Source: Pholiota molesta (taxonomy: Eukaryota > Basidiomycota > Agaricomycetes > Agaricales > Strophariaceae). From it: a stretch of DNA of 24,698 bases. The notes under the pieces were generated by a model, which worked only from the letters and a program-made list of their open reading frames with translations, ran no database searches and was not told the origin of the DNA. A program made the translations under genes and the position numbers. The stretch lies in contig JACGCK010000429.1 in NCBI GenBank assembly GCA_014925825.1, positions 1 to 24,698 on the forward strand, in the 5' to 3' direction. Of this stretch, positions 22,713 to 24,698 are shown piece after piece (position 1 is the stretch's first letter; each line of letters begins with the position of its first letter).

Positions 22713-23897
22713 GCCTTGTATATGACGCGGTTTGTTCTCATCTCTTCGCTGTCCTTTTCATTTCCTATACCATCATTACATTTATACAGCACCCTAATCT
22801 GTGTTACTCTTAACCATCTCATCTACGTCCGTCCGTCGTTGCTATCCTCGTCTTCGTTGGCTTTGCTCAATGCTTTTGTTTTCGAATGTTTTCATCTTGC
22901 TTTCTTGATGCTTTGAATTATTAACTTAACCGCTTTTTTCCTTTCTATCTTGGACATTTTGCATCTTCATATAGATGCATATGTACATACATGATTCATA
23001 CAAATGTATAAGACCTACAACCCACTTCCCCCTCGTCATTCATGTATACCATTTACACCCGTCGTAGCGATTAGTTCTCCATTTTTACATTTACTTGTGA
23101 ACTGACCTGCTTAACACTTGATGGCTTGCTTGGGCATTATCAGAGAATCATGTGGATTTGACTTGAATATGCACCATTCAACAGATTTGTGGTCGCACGA
23201 CTTCAAGATAACGCCGGGTGGCGCCGTGGCGGCCACCAAGTGTGTCCATTGATTCTTGACAAAAACTTACCGTACCCACTTTGGTTTTCCATACAATCGT
23301 TGGATTGTTGCCACCCAGACAAGAGAAATGTCCTCTCTGCGTGTCTCGTGCCTATGCGCATTTTCTGGGCGCTTCTTACTGCTTCCTGGCGCTTGTCGGT
23401 TAAAATGAAATCAGGTGCAAAACGCGCACCATGATTGGCAATATGTATTTCGCTCCATATATAGTCAAGTCAATCATACGGCTTATCGGCTGGGGATCAA
23501 TTTTTAATGGCAGAGTTCAATGTCGGCGGATTCATTAGCTCAAGGCGAGCGGAACGCAATGAACACTTGGGGTGTACGACCTGATAGAAATCTCAAGAAA
23601 AGGCATAGTGAGAATAGATGAACCTTATGGCTCCAAGGGTGGAGGAGCTCGTCTAGATATAAGGGAAATTTTAGCTTATCTGCCAATTTAGCTCGATCGT
23701 AATCATAAGATTGTCCGCATGCTGGCTTCGCAAGGCGATATGATTTACCCCGCACGCAAGGACGAATCCGCTGATCTCGCATTTGCCCCCCTTCTCTTGT
23801 AGCGCGTCTCCACTGGAGCATCGGTGTAAGTTAGACAGGTCACCCCACATTCTCTCGAGCAAGTCTCCCCCACCTTGGTCCTTGACCACACCCCACA
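22713..23897. other. intergenic, no gene seen
   Basis: The left part is probably the 3' UTR of the coiled-coil gene; it is pyrimidine-rich and includes TGTACATA at 22983-22990, a match to the PUF consensus TGTANATA. The right part is the permease promoter. An 81-codon ORF at 23189 has no recognisable content. Because flanking coding sequence on both sides carries apparent single-base losses, the exact sequence here should be treated with caution. Confidence 0.4.
23482..23680. promoter_or_regulatory. two GATA-factor-like sites upstream of the permease
   Basis: CTTATC, the reverse complement of GATAAG, occurs at 23482-23487 and 23675-23680, about 410 and 220 bp before the permease ATG. Fungal GATA factors of the AreA/NIT2 type commonly control amino-acid and GABA permeases in response to nitrogen. 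Six-base sites are frequent by chance, so this is only suggestive. Confidence 0.25.
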
Positions 23898-24698
23898 ATG
23901 TCATCGACGAAAAGCGCGACGCGGTCTCGTTCGACACCTCGACGAGGATGATAGGGAGCTTGTGGCTCTCGGGTACAAGCCCTCGTTCAAGCGAGAGTTC
24001 ACTAATCTGGCCACGGTGCGTCTCTGCGGTCGTTCTGGCGCCTGTCAGGGACTAACATACCCTCTGCAGATCAGTTTCGCGTTCAGCATTATGGTGCGCG
24101 GTTTTCGCTGTTGACATGATCTGTCACCGCCGACATAGACTTCTAGGACTATGTTCAAGCATTGCGACCACGTTCAACACCCTCTTCTGCTCGGCGGTCC
24201 AGCTTCGGTAATTGGCCTCGATCGTATACGGCGGGATTACGTTTAATGGTCCATTACAGGTCGTCTGGTGTTGGATTCTGTGCGTGTATGTGCTTCACCC
24301 TCGGGTCAAGTATGCGGAAATCGTTAGCGCTTATCCTACCTGCGGAGGATTGTAAGCAGCCAAGCCACTCTCCACTCCTGTATCGACTTGCGCTAATAGC
24401 TGGGAACCAGGTATACTGCCTCCGCGCAACTCGTACCAAAGCAACATCGGGCAACGGTGCGTTATTTTTGCTATCGCAGGTCGGTGACTTCACCGACGAG
24501 GATTGTCTTTGGTAAGGTGGGATGGCTGGTAGGGTGGTTAAACATACTTGGTGAGTACACCAGCTGATGAAGCCCGAAACCAACTCTGAATTTGTATTCA
24601 AGGTCAAATTGCCGGTATCTCATCAACTGAGTTCGGTCTAGCCAACATGATTCTTGCTGCCGTCAGCGTTGGAAAAGTACGTCACGCTCTCTAGTCAA
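23898..24698 (+). CDS. amino-acid/GABA/choline permease (APC superfamily), 5' part, frameshifted as read and cut by the window end
   Basis: The product would import amino acids, GABA or choline across a fungal membrane. Exons are about 23898-24015, 24070-24093, 24147-24207, 24260-24351, 24411-24456, 24517-24550 and 24603-24676, with introns of about 52-60 nt. Family landmarks in order are DEDDRELVALGYKPSFKREF, NLATISFAFSIM, then LCSSIATTFNT, LLLGGPASVVWCWIL, ACMCFTLGSS, EIVSAYPTCGGLYTASAQL, VPKQHRAT, VGWLVGWLNILGQIAGISS and TEFGLANMILAA. From the ATG to about 24313 these pieces lie in changing frames: six small losses (near 23909, 23940, 24093, 24181, 24280, 24312) are needed to join them. 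From 24314 to the end the reading is clean. The start ATG follows a CT-rich leader and fits the family N-terminus. Family call is strong; whether the gene is intact depends on sequence accuracy. Confidence 0.8.

Noticed and set aside
23189..23434. 81-codon plus-strand ORF upstream of the permease
   Set aside because: It has no recognisable content and lies in a region whose sequence accuracy is doubtful.

Overview
The window looks like nuclear DNA of a mushroom-forming basidiomycete (Agaricomycetes). The genes are split by many short GT-AG introns, mostly 43-71 nt. One gene belongs to the DUF6535 membrane-protein family, known to me mainly from Agaricomycetes. The GAPDH gene has nine introns and a 5-nt microexon. 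I saw no rRNA, tRNA, CRISPR array or intact transposon. All calls come from reading the sequence; no database search was run.

Layout. 1-465 (-) and 537-1728 (-): long minus-strand frames that read like coding sequence but are broken by in-frame stops and cannot be named; they may be decayed genes. 2889-6210 (-): an intact 11-exon gene for a 918-aa Cid1-type non-canonical poly(A)/poly(U) polymerase with a long disordered tail. 8442-10727 (+): an intact 4-exon DUF6535 protein with four membrane helices. 12082-12980 (+): a small unnamed membrane protein. 14181-15709 (+): an intact 338-aa GAPDH with CCAAT motifs and a TATA box upstream. 16422-17747 (-), convergent with GAPDH: a secreted protein resembling a bacterial ABC-transporter substrate-binding protein. 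18519-22712 (+), divergent from it: a large coiled-coil protein with a repeated serine motif at its N-terminus. 23898 to the end (+): the 5' part of an APC-superfamily amino-acid/GABA/choline permease.

The genes are housekeeping or accessory singletons on both strands. They do not form an operon-like system or an obvious biosynthetic cluster, and I found no convincing new multi-gene system. The most important observation is technical: between about 22.38 and 24.31 kb two unrelated genes carry nine apparent small deletions (at least eight of a single base), while the four long genes to the left are frame-perfect. This looks more like a locally poor consensus than two pseudogenes. The points of biological interest are the tyrosine at the uracil-selecting position of the Cid1 homologue, the bacterial-type binding protein in a fungus, the four-fold serine motif, and the possible decayed genes at the left edge.
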